DNA from: Neotamlana nanhaiensis
GTDB taxonomy: Bacteria > Bacteroidota > Bacteroidia > Flavobacteriales > Flavobacteriaceae
Direction of reading: 5' to 3'
NCBI RefSeq assembly: GCF_000943555.1
Contig: NZ_JTDV01000001.1
Location: 310,001 to 374,000, forward strand
Length of the DNA: 64,000 nucleotides
In this document: positions 1 through 9,126 of the stretch, one piece after another
Numbering within the stretch: position 1 is the stretch's first letter
Layout of the letters: each line of letters starts with the position of its first letter
Made by a program: the position numbers and the translations under genes
Notes under the pieces: generated by a model
What the model was told of the DNA's origin: nothing
The model's input: only the letters and a program-made list of their open reading frames with translations
The model's database searches: none

Positions 1-119
1 ACTTTAAATAGTTCATCTGTAAAATACTGGAGCATTCACTATGCCAAAATTACTAATTTACACTCTGGAAAACATTTTTTTTCTATTTATATTATTATTT
101 TAGTGCAAAACTTTATTAA

Positions 120-1208
120 ATGACAAGCAAAAGCATACTGAATGAAAAGTCTATGGACTTTTTAGAAAAATATTTGAATAATGCTGCTCCAACAGGTTAT
201 GAATGGACGGGGCAAAAACTATGGATGGATTACCTAAAACCTTATGTAGATGAGTTTATTACCGATACCTACGGTACTGCCGTTGGTGTTATAAATCCAG
301 ATGCAAAATACAAAGTGGTTATCGAAGGACATGCTGATGAGATTTCGTGGTACGTGAATTATATTTCGGATAATGGTTTAATTTATGTGATTAGAAATGG
401 CGGTAGCGATCACCAAATTGCACCTAGTAAAGTGGTTAATATTCATACTAAAAACGGCATTGTAAAAGGTGTTTTTGGATGGCCAGCGATTCACACACGT
501 AGCCGAACTAACGAAGAACCACCAAAACCAGACAATATAACCATTGATGTTGGTGCCAAGGATAAAGCCGAAGTAGAAAGTATGGGCATTCACGTGGGTT
601 GTGTTATTACTTATCCTGACGAATTCCATATTTTAAACGGTGATAAATTTGTTTGTCGCGCTTTAGATAACCGCATGGGCGGATTCATGATTGCAGAAGT
701 AGCGCGCTTACTTAAAGAAAACAACAAAACCTTACCATTTGGACTTTACATCACCAATTCGGTACAAGAAGAAATAGGATTACGCGGTGCGGAAATGATT
801 ACCCAAACCATTAAACCTAACGTAGCAATTGTTACCGATGTTACGCACGATACGACAACACCAATGATTGAAATGAAAAAAGAAGGTCATTTAGAAATTG
901 GTAAAGGTCCTGTTGTTGCTTATGCGCCTGCAGTACAACAAAAATTACGCGATTTAATTACCGATACGGCTGAAGCTAAAGACATTCCTTTTCAACGTTC
1001 GGCATTATCGCGCGCTACCGGAACCGATACCGATGCTTTTGCTTACAGCAATGGCGGTGTAGCTTCGGCACTTATTTCATTGCCACTACGCTACATGCAT
1101 ACTACCGTAGAAATGGTACACAAAAGTGATGTTGAAAACGTGATAAAATTAATTTACGAAACGCTGCTTAACATTAAAGACGGCGATACGTTTAGTTATT
1201 TTGAATAA
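120..1208 (+). CDS. M42-family metallo-aminopeptidase
   Basis: A 362-residue cytosolic protein of the M42 (co-catalytic dinuclear zinc) peptidase family, which trims N-terminal residues from peptides. Metal and catalytic residues are visible in order: H71 and D73 in the GHADE stretch, D183 in RALDNRMGG, the glutamate pair E217/E218 in QEEIGLRGA, an aspartate in VTDVTHD, and a C-terminal histidine in the YMHTTVE segment. The length is normal for the family. No signal peptide is seen. It is followed by a good intrinsic terminator, so it is probably transcribed alone. Some members are labelled endoglucanase, but the motifs fit a peptidase. Substrate specificity cannot be read from the sequence. 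Confidence 0.93.
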   Translation: MTSKSILNEKSMDFLEKYLNNAAPTGYEWTGQKLWMDYLKPYVDEFITDTYGTAVGVINPDAKYKVVIEGHADEISWYVNYISDNGLIYVIRNGGSDHQIAPSKVVNIHTKNGIVKGVFGWPAIHTRSRTNEEPPKPDNITIDVGAKDKAEVESMGIHVGCVITYPDEFHILNGDKFVCRALDNRMGGFMIAEVARLLKENNKTLPFGLYITNSVQEEIGLRGAEMITQTIKPNVAIVTDVTHDTTTPMIEMKKEGHLEIGKGPVVAYAPAVQQKLRDLITDTAEAKDIPFQRSALSRATGTDTDAFAYSNGGVASALISLPLRYMHTTVEMVHKSDVENVIKLIYETLLNIKDGDTFSYFE

Positions 1209-1215
1209 CATTTAA

Positions 1216-1242
1216 ATTCCCGCGAAAGCGGGAATCTTTTTT
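1216..1242 (+). terminator. Intrinsic terminator after the M42 peptidase gene
   Basis: A perfect 8-bp stem (ATTCCCGC / GCGGGAAT) closed by a GAAA tetraloop is followed by CTTTTTTATT, 8 nt past the stop codon. The GNRA loop makes this an unusually stable small hairpin for such AT-rich DNA. Confidence 0.9.
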
Positions 1243-1328
1243 ATTGGAACTTATCTTATCAACAAACAATAGAACATCAAAAGAACTTTATTAAGTTTCT
1301 TAACAAGGTTCTAACTGATTCAATTTAC

Positions 1329-1883
1329 ATGGACGAACTCATAGACATCGTAGACCAAAACGGCAACCCAACTGGCGAAACTGCATTAAAATCGGTTATT
1401 CATGCCAAAGGGTTATTTCACAATACGGCGCATTTATGGCTTTACACAAAAAACGGCGATATTTTATTATCGCAACGCAGTGCTAAAAAACTTATTTGTC
1501 CGTTACTTTGGGATGTTTCGGTTGCTGGACATATAGATGCGGGCGAAACTGCAGAACAAGCCACCGTTAGAGAAACTCATGAAGAAATAGGTTTAAAGAT
1601 AAACGAAGCCGATTTAGAAAAAATTGGTGTTTTTGAATGTTTTCAATCGTACGATAACGGTATTCAAGACAACGAATTCCACAACACCTTTATAGCCGAA
1701 TTTACTTCAACCCTAAATCAACTTACTCCACAACCCGAAGAAGTCGATGCCTTAAAACTGGTTACACTTCAAGAATTTAAAACCTTAATAAAAACATTAG
1801 GCAATAACGACAATCATTTTGTTCCTAGTAACAAAAAATACTACGAACTTGTTTGTCATAAAATTGAAGAAAAACTTAGCTAA
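1329..1883 (+). CDS. Nudix hydrolase of the IPP-isomerase-like (YfcD) group
   Basis: A 184-residue Nudix protein. The Nudix box is complete: G67, five residues, E73, seven residues, then R81-E82-T-H-E85-E86-I-G88, which binds the divalent metal and cleaves a nucleoside diphosphate linked to another group. The N-terminal part (DELIDIVDQNG) and the HNTAHLWLY segment resemble the IDI/YfcD subgroup, whose substrates are mostly unknown. The stop codon is directly followed by the ATG of the PrsW-like gene, so the two are probably co-transcribed. The N-terminal similarity does not make it an isopentenyl-diphosphate isomerase. Confidence 0.88.
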   Translation: MDELIDIVDQNGNPTGETALKSVIHAKGLFHNTAHLWLYTKNGDILLSQRSAKKLICPLLWDVSVAGHIDAGETAEQATVRETHEEIGLKINEADLEKIGVFECFQSYDNGIQDNEFHNTFIAEFTSTLNQLTPQPEEVDALKLVTLQEFKTLIKTLGNNDNHFVPSNKKYYELVCHKIEEKLS

Positions 1884-2564
1884 ATGAGTTTATTACTTAC
1901 GGCCATCGCTCCTATTTTTGTTATTATAATCTACATTTATACCCGCGATTTATACGAAAAAGAGCCAACAAAACTCTTAATTATTAGTTTTCTATTCGGA
2001 GCTATCGCCAGTATTATAATTACCACAATACTGTATTATGCCTTCAATATTGTGTTACCACTAACCAATGAGACGAGCATTATCCAGCAATTTATTCAAG
2101 CCTTTTTTGTTGTTGGTTTAAGTGAAGAATTTAGCAAATACATTATTGTACGCTACTATGCACAGCCTAAACCCGATTTTAACGAACCTTTTGATGGCAT
2201 TGTTTACGCTGTAATGGTTTCTATGGGTTTTGCAGCTACCGAAAATGTATTCTATGTTTTAGAAGGTGGTTACCAAGTGGCATTTTTAAGAGCATTCACA
2301 GCAGTACCTGCGCACGCAACCTTTGGTATTTTAATGGGCTTTTTAATGGGCAAAGCGAAGTTCTCTAAAAACCGAATTCTATTGAATTTAAGCGGGTTAT
2401 TTCTTGCTGTATTATTTCATGGTGCTTACGATTTCTTTTTGTTTATAGACTTTGTTCCTGGTATTTGGGTGGGCGTATTTATATCGCTTTTTATTGGGAT
2501 TTTGCTTTCGCGGAAGGCTATAAAACAACATCAAAAAAATTCAAATTTTAAAGATGTCATTTAA
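1884..2564 (+). CDS. PrsW-family intramembrane metalloprotease
   Basis: A 226-residue multi-pass membrane protein of the PrsW/CAAX-protease-like group. The putative active-site residues lie in membrane segments: E81-E82 in GLSEEFSKY, E120-N121 in ATENVFY, H144 in PAHATFG and H179/D183 in FHGAYDF. In Bacillus PrsW cleaves the anti-sigma factor RsiW; the substrate here is unknown and no anti-sigma gene is nearby. The gene starts at the base after the Nudix stop codon, which suggests translational coupling. Confidence 0.87.
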   Translation: MSLLLTAIAPIFVIIIYIYTRDLYEKEPTKLLIISFLFGAIASIIITTILYYAFNIVLPLTNETSIIQQFIQAFFVVGLSEEFSKYIIVRYYAQPKPDFNEPFDGIVYAVMVSMGFAATENVFYVLEGGYQVAFLRAFTAVPAHATFGILMGFLMGKAKFSKNRILLNLSGLFLAVLFHGAYDFFLFIDFVPGIWVGVFISLFIGILLSRKAIKQHQKNSNFKDVI

Positions 2565-2637
2565 ATTCAAAGGCATCTTATTTTGCCCTATTTTTTTTCA
2601 TATATTTATAATTATCAACTTCTTACTATTATAAAAC

Positions 2638-3201
2638 ATGAAAAAATTACTTTTCTCAATGGTATTAGTACTTTTCTGTATTAATACTTTTTCGCAAACC
2701 CAAGAAGAAATGGAAGCATGGCAAAAAAACATGACTCCCGGAAAATACCACGAATGGTTATCAACTATGAATGGTGAATGGCATGCTAAAATAAAAATGT
2801 GGATGGACCCTACGCAACCAGCAACAGAATCGGAGGCTTCAACCACAAACGAAATGATTTTAAATGGTTTGTACCAACGCTCTAGCCATAGTGGCGAAAT
2901 GATGGGAATGCCTTTTATGGGTGAAAGCATTACTGGTTACGATATTGCTAAAAAAGAATTTATTGCAACCTGGATTGATAACTTTGGAAGCAGCATTATG
3001 CTTATGAAAGGCCAGCTAGATGAAGCAACAAACACCTTAGTACTCGAGGGAGATATGTTCGATCCGGCTAGCGAACAAACCATAAAAGTGAAAGAGGTTT
3101 TTAAAATTTTAACCGAAGATTCTCATAAATTTGAAATGTTTATGATTATGGACGGACAAGAAATTAAAAACATGGAAATTTTATATTCCAAGAAAAAGTA
3201 A
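2638..3201 (+). CDS. DUF1579-family exported protein
   Basis: A 187-residue protein with an N-terminal signal peptide (MKKLLFSMVLVLFCINTFS, cleavage near residue 20) and a DUF1579-like body: the stretch LSTMNGEWHAKIKMW followed by repeated beta-strand segments such as ITGYDIAKKEFIATWIDNFG. The family is predicted to form a small beta-barrel of lipocalin or heme-carrier type, but its function is not established. It is convergent with yceI and shares a bidirectional hairpin with it. Likely periplasmic. Confidence 0.8.
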   Translation: MKKLLFSMVLVLFCINTFSQTQEEMEAWQKNMTPGKYHEWLSTMNGEWHAKIKMWMDPTQPATESEASTTNEMILNGLYQRSSHSGEMMGMPFMGESITGYDIAKKEFIATWIDNFGSSIMLMKGQLDEATNTLVLEGDMFDPASEQTIKVKEVFKILTEDSHKFEMFMIMDGQEIKNMEILYSKKK

Positions 3202-3210
3202 TTAAACTAA

Positions 3211-3242
3211 AAAAGAGTTCTCACGCATTTGAGAACTCTTTA
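3211..3242. terminator. Bidirectional hairpin between DUF1579 and yceI genes
   Basis: An 11-bp perfect stem (AAAGAGTTCTC / GAGAACTCTTT) with an 8-nt loop lies between the two convergent stop codons. A-rich and T-rich flanks let it act as an intrinsic terminator in either direction. Confidence 0.85.
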
Positions 3243-3271
3243 AAGAGAGAGTAGTTTGTACAACGTTGCTA

Positions 3272-3841
3272 TTAAAATTGTAAATCGGCTACTAAATCGA
3301 ATTCATCGTAAATAGCTTTATCTTTTAAATCGTCGAAAAAGCTTGTAGAACCGTAACGTACATCGTATTTAGTTCTATCTACTTTTAAAGCCGCTGTAGC
3401 TTTACTACCATAAATTGATATTTTAAAATCAACTGGATTAGTTTTTCCTTTAATGGTTAAATCACCTTTTACTTCGTAAGCATTTTTACCAGAGGCTTTT
3501 ACTTTTGTAAATACTAAAGTTGCTGTTGGGTGTGCTTCTACTCCAAAGAAATCATCAGATTTTAAGTGACCATCTAATTGTCCTTTATAGTCACCTTCTA
3601 AATCTGTTGCACCAATAGTAGTCATATCTACCACAAACTCGCCACCTACTAATTTATCTGCTTCAAAGGTTAACGAGCCTGATTTTATGGCAATTGTTCC
3701 TTCGTGAGAACCGGTAACTTTGTAACCTTTCCACACTAATTGGCTTTCATCGGTTTTAATTGATTTTTTTTGTGCTTGCACAGAGAATGTAGCAAAAGCA
3801 ACTATAACAAATGCTGTTAAGCTTTTAACTGAATGTTTCAT
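3272..3841 (-). CDS. YceI-family periplasmic lipocalin-like protein
   Basis: A 189-residue exported protein: signal peptide over residues 1-23 (ends SVQAQ), then the YceI beta-barrel opening with QLVWKGYKVTGSHEG and later DLTIKGKTNPVDFKI. YceI proteins bind amphiphilic isoprenoid-like molecules in a long hydrophobic pocket; a specific role here is unknown. It lies 106 bp downstream of, and in the same direction as, the Crp/Fnr regulator gene, a frequent pairing in Flavobacteriia that suggests regulation by that protein (inference). Confidence 0.9.
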   Translation of the reverse strand: MKHSVKSLTAFVIVAFATFSVQAQKKSIKTDESQLVWKGYKVTGSHEGTIAIKSGSLTFEADKLVGGEFVVDMTTIGATDLEGDYKGQLDGHLKSDDFFGVEAHPTATLVFTKVKASGKNAYEVKGDLTIKGKTNPVDFKISIYGSKATAALKVDRTKYDVRYGSTSFFDDLKDKAIYDEFDLVADLQF

Positions 3842-3947
3842 TTTTTATAGGTTTAAAATGTATTAAAATTTATATGGCAAAGATGCAACCATTGTACAAC
3901 CTATAAAATGAAGTAGATTATTAAATAATATTAAACTAGTTTAACTT

Positions 3948-4532
3948 TTATTGTTCTAATAGTATTTGGCTTTTTATTTTACTGAGGAATTCCTTAGTAA
4001 TACCAAGGTATGAAGCTAACATATACTGCGGAATACGTTGTTCTATTTTAGGGTACTGATTTCTAAAATACAAGTAACGTTCTTTAGCAGGAAGGCTAAA
4101 ATTACGTATTAATCGTTTTTGAAGTGATACGAAACCGCGCTGAATTATAATCCTAAAAAAACGTTCTAATTTTGGAATTTCTTTGCACAAGGTTTCCATA
4201 TCATGATAATCGAACATAGCCACTTGGGTTTTCTCTAAACATTGTACATTAAAATCGGCGGCAGTTTGTGTGATAAAACTACCCATATCCGATGCCCACC
4301 AATCTTCAATAGAAAACATCATAATATGTTCTTGCCCATCATCATCGGCATAAAACGTTTTGGTACAACCCGAAATTACAAAACATTGAAATTTACAAAC
4401 ATCACCTTGCTGTATTATAAACTGATTTTTTAAATACGTTCTAAAAATTACTTTCTGCGTTAGTAATGCTTCTTCGTCTGGAGTAAGATCTATTTCCTTT
4501 TTTATATAATTTAGAAGTGGTTGTATTTCCAT
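3948..4532 (-). CDS. Crp/Fnr-family transcriptional regulator
   Basis: A 194-residue regulator: an N-terminal cyclic-nucleotide-binding-type beta-roll (residues about 15-115, with FIIQQGDVCKFQCFVISG) and a short C-terminal helix-turn-helix (YMLASYLGITKEFLSKI). The canonical cAMP phosphate-cassette arginine is not obvious, so the ligand may not be cAMP, as in many Bacteroidota paralogues. Its ATG lies 4 nt after a perfect TATCTTTG -7 box, which predicts a leaderless mRNA. It is divergent from the Bcr/CflA transporter gene and upstream of yceI, both plausible targets. Confidence 0.88.
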   Translation of the reverse strand: MEIQPLLNYIKKEIDLTPDEEALLTQKVIFRTYLKNQFIIQQGDVCKFQCFVISGCTKTFYADDDGQEHIMMFSIEDWWASDMGSFITQTAADFNVQCLEKTQVAMFDYHDMETLCKEIPKLERFFRIIIQRGFVSLQKRLIRNFSLPAKERYLYFRNQYPKIEQRIPQYMLASYLGITKEFLSKIKSQILLEQ

Positions 4533-4536
4533 GTTC

Positions 4537-4566
4537 CAAAGATAGTTTAAGTATCAAATTTACCAA
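4537..4566 (-). promoter_or_regulatory. Promoter of the Crp/Fnr gene
   Basis: On the minus strand, TTG (4566-4564), 19 bp, then TATCTTTG (4544-4537): a perfect Bacteroidota housekeeping promoter. The last G of the box is separated from the ATG (4532) by only GAAC, so transcription should begin at or next to the start codon. Confidence 0.8.
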
Positions 4567-4600
4567 TTATAAGATTATGTTAATAAATGACAAATATGAT

Positions 4601-4628
4601 TTTGGCTAAAGTATTTAATCTAATTTTG
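4601..4628 (+). promoter_or_regulatory. Promoter of the Bcr/CflA transporter gene
   Basis: TTTGG at 4601-4605 (the -33 TTG), a 16-bp spacer and TAATTTTG at 4621-4628 match the Bacteroidota consensus. The spacer is a little short. The ATG is at 4633, 4 nt after the box, again predicting a leaderless transcript. It sits back to back with the Crp/Fnr promoter within a 100-bp gap. Confidence 0.7.
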
Positions 4629-4632
4629 CCGC

Positions 4633-5844
4633 ATGCAAAAACCTCAAGAATTTAAGTTTGAATTTGTGGCCTTAATGGCTTCATTAATGTCTATCGTTGC
4701 CCTATCTATTGATGCCCTTTTACCTGCAATTCCTGAAATAGGTAATACTTTAAATGTAACCGACCCAAGTAAAAATCAATTATTAATTACCATGATTTTT
4801 TTAGGTATTGGTTGCGGACAATTAGTTTTAGGGCCATTATCGGATAGTTTTGGACGAAAACCCATAGTTTACGTGGGATTTGTAATTTTTATAATTGCCA
4901 GTATTTTTTGTTTAACTACCGAAAGTTTTACGATAATGATTATTGGACGAACCTTGCAAGGGTTTGGTTTAGCTTCGGCACGAACTATTAGTATTTCTAT
5001 GGTTCGCGATCAATTTGAAGGTGATTATATGGCTAAAATCATCTCGATTATCGTTATGTTTTTTCTACTAATTCCAGTAATAGCACCAACTTTGGGCCAG
5101 TTCTTATTTCATTTATTTAATTGGGAATCTATATTTTATTTCAACCTCATATTTGGTGTTGGTATTATGGTTTGGTTTTGGTTAAGACAACCTGAAACAT
5201 TAGCAAAAGCAAATCGTATTAAGTTTTCGTCGAGTCTATACATCGATGGTACAAAAAAGTTTTTTAAAAGTGGAGAAGCTGTGGCTTACACCTTTATTTC
5301 TGGTTTTATTACAGGATCGTTTATGGTGTATTTAAGTACGTCGCAACAAATCTTCCAAGAACAATATAAACTGGCAGAAATGTTCCCTTATATTTTTGCG
5401 AGTTTAGCTATTTCTATTGGTTTAGCCACCTTTTTAAACAGTCGTTTGGTAGAGCGTTTTGGTATGTTTAATATCGCTTTTAAAGCTTGTGTTGCTTATG
5501 CTGCAATTTCATTATTATTTGTAGTATTATTTTTTAATGGCAACAACCCCAATATTTATATTTTAATTGGCTTTTTTGCTTTACAATTTTTTGCTGTAGG
5601 TTTCCTTTTTGGAAATTTACGCGCCTTAGCAATGCAACCACTTGGGCATATTGCTGGCATTGGTGCAGCTGTAAATGGTTTTTTATCTACCGTGTTAGCA
5701 GTGCCTATCGCTAATTTTATTGGTACTTATGTAAAAACATCGGTGTTACCTTTATTTTTAGGGTTTTCCTTTTTCGGAATCTTATCGGTACTTGTTTTTT
5801 TAGGCTTAAAAAGAAAGCAAAAAAGAGCTTTAGCTAACGCTTAA
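4633..5844 (+). CDS. Bcr/CflA-family multidrug efflux MFS transporter
   Basis: A 403-residue, 12-helix major facilitator antiporter of the DHA1 Bcr/CflA type. The loop 2-3 motif A is clear (GPLSDSFGRKP, about residues 73-83), as are the helix 1 stretch SIDALLPAIPEIG and the helix 4 segment GRTLQGFG. The family exports bicyclomycin, chloramphenicol, sulphonamides or small metabolites using the proton gradient. The actual substrate cannot be predicted. Divergent from a Crp/Fnr regulator that may control it. Confidence 0.9.
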   Translation: MQKPQEFKFEFVALMASLMSIVALSIDALLPAIPEIGNTLNVTDPSKNQLLITMIFLGIGCGQLVLGPLSDSFGRKPIVYVGFVIFIIASIFCLTTESFTIMIIGRTLQGFGLASARTISISMVRDQFEGDYMAKIISIIVMFFLLIPVIAPTLGQFLFHLFNWESIFYFNLIFGVGIMVWFWLRQPETLAKANRIKFSSSLYIDGTKKFFKSGEAVAYTFISGFITGSFMVYLSTSQQIFQEQYKLAEMFPYIFASLAISIGLATFLNSRLVERFGMFNIAFKACVAYAAISLLFVVLFFNGNNPNIYILIGFFALQFFAVGFLFGNLRALAMQPLGHIAGIGAAVNGFLSTVLAVPIANFIGTYVKTSVLPLFLGFSFFGILSVLVFLGLKRKQKRALANA

Positions 5845-5896
5845 AATTACCTTTATTTATTACTTTTATGATTTAAAAACAATTAAACTTTAAATC

Positions 5897-6511
5897 ATGA
5901 AAATAATAGGTATTGGAAAGAACTACGTTAATGATAAATCTGAAATTGATGCTGTAAAAACGGGGTTTCAAACCATTTTTGTAAAAGCCAATTCTACTTT
6001 AGTAACCAATAACGCCGATATTCCTTTTCCAGCCATAACAGAACAATTAGCTTATGAAGTTGAGCTTGTTGCGAAAATAGGAAAGCAAGGAAAAAATATT
6101 TTAGAAGCTGATGCAGAATCATACATTTCTGAAATAGCCGTTGGTATCGATTATACTGCTAAAGATGTTCTAGCCAAAAGCAGGGAAAGTAAAGGGCCTT
6201 GGGCACTAGCAAAAGGTTTTGATGGAGCTTCACCAATATCGAACTTTAAACCTATTAGCGCATTTCCTGATTTAAATAATATAAATTTCGATTTAAAAAT
6301 TAATGGTGAATCAAAACAAATAGGTAATTCTAGCTTAATGATTTATAATTTTAGCGAAATTATTTCTTTTGTTTCTCAATATATGACTTTAGAACCTGGT
6401 GATATTATATTTTCTGGAACGCCAGCTTCAGGAGCTGGTTTAAACATAAAAGGCGACCAATTACAAGCTTCAATTGAAGGCGAATTATTACTAGATTTTA
6501 AATTAGTTTAA
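5897..6511 (+). CDS. Fumarylacetoacetate hydrolase-family protein
   Basis: A 204-residue single-domain FAH-fold enzyme. Metal-binding acids are visible: YEVELV (two glutamates, about residues 52-54) and GIDYTAKD (aspartate near 89). The substrate-loop segment KSRESKGPWALAKGFD and the C-terminal LEPGDIIFSGTPASG are typical. Such short proteins hydrolyse or decarboxylate 2-oxo acid or beta-diketone substrates (acylpyruvase, oxaloacetate decarboxylase and similar), so the reaction stays open. It lies 24 bp before the DUF294 gene and may be in the same transcript. Confidence 0.88.
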   Translation: MKIIGIGKNYVNDKSEIDAVKTGFQTIFVKANSTLVTNNADIPFPAITEQLAYEVELVAKIGKQGKNILEADAESYISEIAVGIDYTAKDVLAKSRESKGPWALAKGFDGASPISNFKPISAFPDLNNINFDLKINGESKQIGNSSLMIYNFSEIISFVSQYMTLEPGDIIFSGTPASGAGLNIKGDQLQASIEGELLLDFKLV

Positions 6512-6535
6512 TACCTTTCAGTTTAGAATGTCATT

Positions 6536-8452
6536 ATGAAAAACTCTATTGCAGAGCGTGTAGCCGATTTTTTTAATAAGTATCCGCCCTTTAATATGAT
6601 TAATACTTCCGATTTACTAAAAATCGCTTCCGAAGTCAATATCATGTATTTAGAAAAAGGCGATACAGTGTTTAATCAAGGAGATCATTTTAACGAACAT
6701 TTCTACATGGTTAGAGATGGTGCCATCACATTGCATTACAATCTTAATGGCGTTGAAAAAAACTTAAACATAAACGATGTGGGCGATGTTTTTGGCGTTC
6801 GCCCACTTATTGCCAAAGAAAATTATAAACTAACAGCAACCGCTAACGAAGAATCTATTGTGTATGCCGTACCAATTGCGATTTTTCAATCGGTAACAGA
6901 TAACAACGCAAAAGTTTATAAATATTTAATTACAGCCTTCGCTACAAATGCTTACGACCCTTATACCGCTGAAGAAAACGCCGAAGTTTTTGTAGATTAT
7001 ATACCTACCACATCCAACGATATTGTTAATTTTCAAACTGCAGAATATACCAAGAACCCAGTTACCTGCAAAGAAAATACTATTATTCGTGATGCCGCTA
7101 TTAAAATGAGTACGCTAAAAATTGGTTGTATTATTGTAACGAACAGCAAGAAGCATCCGGTTGGTATGATTACAAATAGCGATATAAAAAATAAAATTGC
7201 TACTGGTAAATTCCCTATTGAAACTGTGGTTACCGATATTATGACTTCGCCCGTTATAACCAGTAAACCCGACATTACTGTCGCCGATGGCCAATTACAA
7301 ATGATTAAAAATAGTATTGGGCATTTATGCATTACAAAAGATGGTACTACAAATTCTGAGGCTATAGGTATTTTAACACATCATGACGTGTTAGTTACCT
7401 TAGGAAATAATCCTTCGGTGATTTTAAAAGAAATTAAACGTGCTAACCGAACTAAAAAACTAAGAACAGCGCGCTTAAAAGCAAATACGCTCCTTAAAAG
7501 TTATTTAGAGCAAAACATACCTATTTCGCATATTGTGAAAATTATGGCGCAAATTAACGATGCTGTAACCCACAAAGCCATTGAAATTGCCGTAAGTAAA
7601 ATGGCTACAGAACCACCAGTTTCGTTTGCGTGGTTAGCATTAGGTAGCCAAGGGAGACGTGAACAATTATTGTTTACCGACCAAGATAACGCTTTAATTT
7701 TTGAAGATGTTCCTGAAGCCGATTACGAAAAAACTAAAACCTATTTCTTAGAACTTGCCAAACGTGTTACCGAACGATTAAATAAAATTGGATTTGAATA
7801 TTGTGAAGCTGATATGATGGCAAGCAACCCCGAATGGTGTAAATCGGTTAGCGAATGGCAAGAGCAATTTAAAAATTGGATTTTAGAACCCGATGAAAAG
7901 GCGGTACTGCTTTCATCTATATTTTTCGATTATAGTTATATTTATGGAAACGACACCTTAGTTGATACTTTAACTGATACTATTTTTGAAACCATCGATC
8001 AAACCTCTTTATTTTTTAAATATTTAGGAAGAGATGCCATAAAAAGTCCGTCGCCAGTTGGTTTCTTTAAACAATTTTTGGTGGAGCAAAACGGCGAGCA
8101 AAAAGATTTATTTAATATAAAAAACCGTGCTTTAATGCCACTTATTGATTCGGCAAGATTACTTGTTTTAATAAATAAAGTAAAAGGTATTAACAATACG
8201 GCAGAACGTTACGAAAAAATGGCAGAATTAGAGCCTGAAAACAAAGAACTCTATCACTCCTGCTCTTATGCTTTTAAAGCGCTTTCAAAATTTAAAGCCA
8301 GACAAGGTTTATTGCATAAAAACTCTGGAAAGTTTATTGAATTAGAAAGTTTAACAAAAGAAGAAAAACTAAAACTACGCCGCTGTTTTAAACCCATTAA
8401 CGAAATACAAGAAACCTTAAAATTTAAATTCGATTTAAAAAACTTTGGCTAA
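6536..8452 (+). CDS. cNMP-binding / CBS-pair / DUF294 nucleotidyltransferase-like signalling protein
   Basis: A 638-residue cytosolic protein with four parts: a cyclic-nucleotide-binding-like beta-roll (about 15-130), two CBS repeats (about 170-300, with DAAIKMSTLKIGCIIV and a second NSIGHLCI segment), a DUF294 nucleotidyltransferase core (about 345-480, with GSQGRREQLLFTDQDNA, the GS-x-x-R-x-E and D-x-D signature related to GlnD) and a DUF294 C-terminal helical domain. It probably transfers a nucleotide to a partner in response to adenylates or a cyclic nucleotide (inference). It is followed after 2 bp by the exonuclease gene and is near acs and a VC_2705-type symporter, its usual companions. 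Confidence 0.88.
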   Translation: MKNSIAERVADFFNKYPPFNMINTSDLLKIASEVNIMYLEKGDTVFNQGDHFNEHFYMVRDGAITLHYNLNGVEKNLNINDVGDVFGVRPLIAKENYKLTATANEESIVYAVPIAIFQSVTDNNAKVYKYLITAFATNAYDPYTAEENAEVFVDYIPTTSNDIVNFQTAEYTKNPVTCKENTIIRDAAIKMSTLKIGCIIVTNSKKHPVGMITNSDIKNKIATGKFPIETVVTDIMTSPVITSKPDITVADGQLQMIKNSIGHLCITKDGTTNSEAIGILTHHDVLVTLGNNPSVILKEIKRANRTKKLRTARLKANTLLKSYLEQNIPISHIVKIMAQINDAVTHKAIEIAVSKMATEPPVSFAWLALGSQGRREQLLFTDQDNALIFEDVPEADYEKTKTYFLELAKRVTERLNKIGFEYCEADMMASNPEWCKSVSEWQEQFKNWILEPDEKAVLLSSIFFDYSYIYGNDTLVDTLTDTIFETIDQTSLFFKYLGRDAIKSPSPVGFFKQFLVEQNGEQKDLFNIKNRALMPLIDSARLLVLINKVKGINNTAERYEKMAELEPENKELYHSCSYAFKALSKFKARQGLLHKNSGKFIELESLTKEEKLKLRRCFKPINEIQETLKFKFDLKNFG

Positions 8453-8454
8453 AT

Positions 8455-9126
8455 ATGGTGTTCAATTGGTTTAAGAGAAAAAAAAATGAGGTGAATTATC
8501 CCGACTTTTGGTTGGAATATTTAAACACATTCAAATCAAAAAAAAGAGGTATTATACAAGAAACGCGTTTTGTTGCTTTCGATACTGAAACTACTGGTTT
8601 TGATTCAAAAACCGATCGTATTTTATCAATTGGAGCCGTTTCTATAACGGGTAAAACAATTCAAGTCAATCAAAGTTTAGAAATATACATAGAACAAGAT
8701 GTTTTTAAACCCGAAACTGTTAAAATTCATGGTTTACTAAAAAAAGGATCGTTACAAAAAATAACTGAAATCGAAGCTATAAAACTATTTTTAGACTATA
8801 TAAAAGATGCTGTTCTAGTCGCGCATCATGCGGGTTTCGATAAAAAAATGGTAAACGAAATGCTAATAAGAAACGGTTTAGATAAACTAAAAAACCGTTT
8901 TATAGACACGGGTATTTTATACAACAAATCGAAACATATTATTTATCGCGATAATTTAAAGGAACACTATAGTTTAGACGATTTATCTGATGAGTTAAAC
9001 GTAACCAAAGAAGATAGGCACACCGCCAGTGGCGATGCGCTTATTACTGCTATGGTATTTTTAAAAATTTTAGCGCGCTTAGATAAACGTAAAAATCTAA
9101 AATGGGGCTATTTATTGGGGCGCTAA
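8455..9126 (+). CDS. 3'-5' exonuclease, DnaQ-like (DEDDh)
   Basis: A 223-residue exonuclease-fold protein. ExoI motif FDTETTGFD (about 42-50), ExoII HHAGFDKK (about 123-130) and ExoIII HTASGDALIT (about 189-198) give the DEDDh set that binds two metals. An N-terminal extension of about 40 residues precedes the fold. It is too short for a full polymerase III epsilon and is encoded with the DUF294 protein, so a regulatory role, for example processing nucleotide signals or removing a nucleotidyl tag, is as likely as DNA proofreading (inference). Its stop codon abuts the acs stop with no spacer. Confidence 0.87.
   Translation: MVFNWFKRKKNEVNYPDFWLEYLNTFKSKKRGIIQETRFVAFDTETTGFDSKTDRILSIGAVSITGKTIQVNQSLEIYIEQDVFKPETVKIHGLLKKGSLQKITEIEAIKLFLDYIKDAVLVAHHAGFDKKMVNEMLIRNGLDKLKNRFIDTGILYNKSKHIIYRDNLKEHYSLDDLSDELNVTKEDRHTASGDALITAMVFLKILARLDKRKNLKWGYLLGR

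Noticed and set aside
1-122. Open frame from base 1 to a TGA that overlaps the M42 ATG (ATGA), as if an upstream gene ended here.
   Set aside because: Only 40 codons, phenylalanine/isoleucine/lysine-rich translation without recognisable features, in AT-rich DNA where such a run can occur by chance. It cannot be judged without the sequence to the left.
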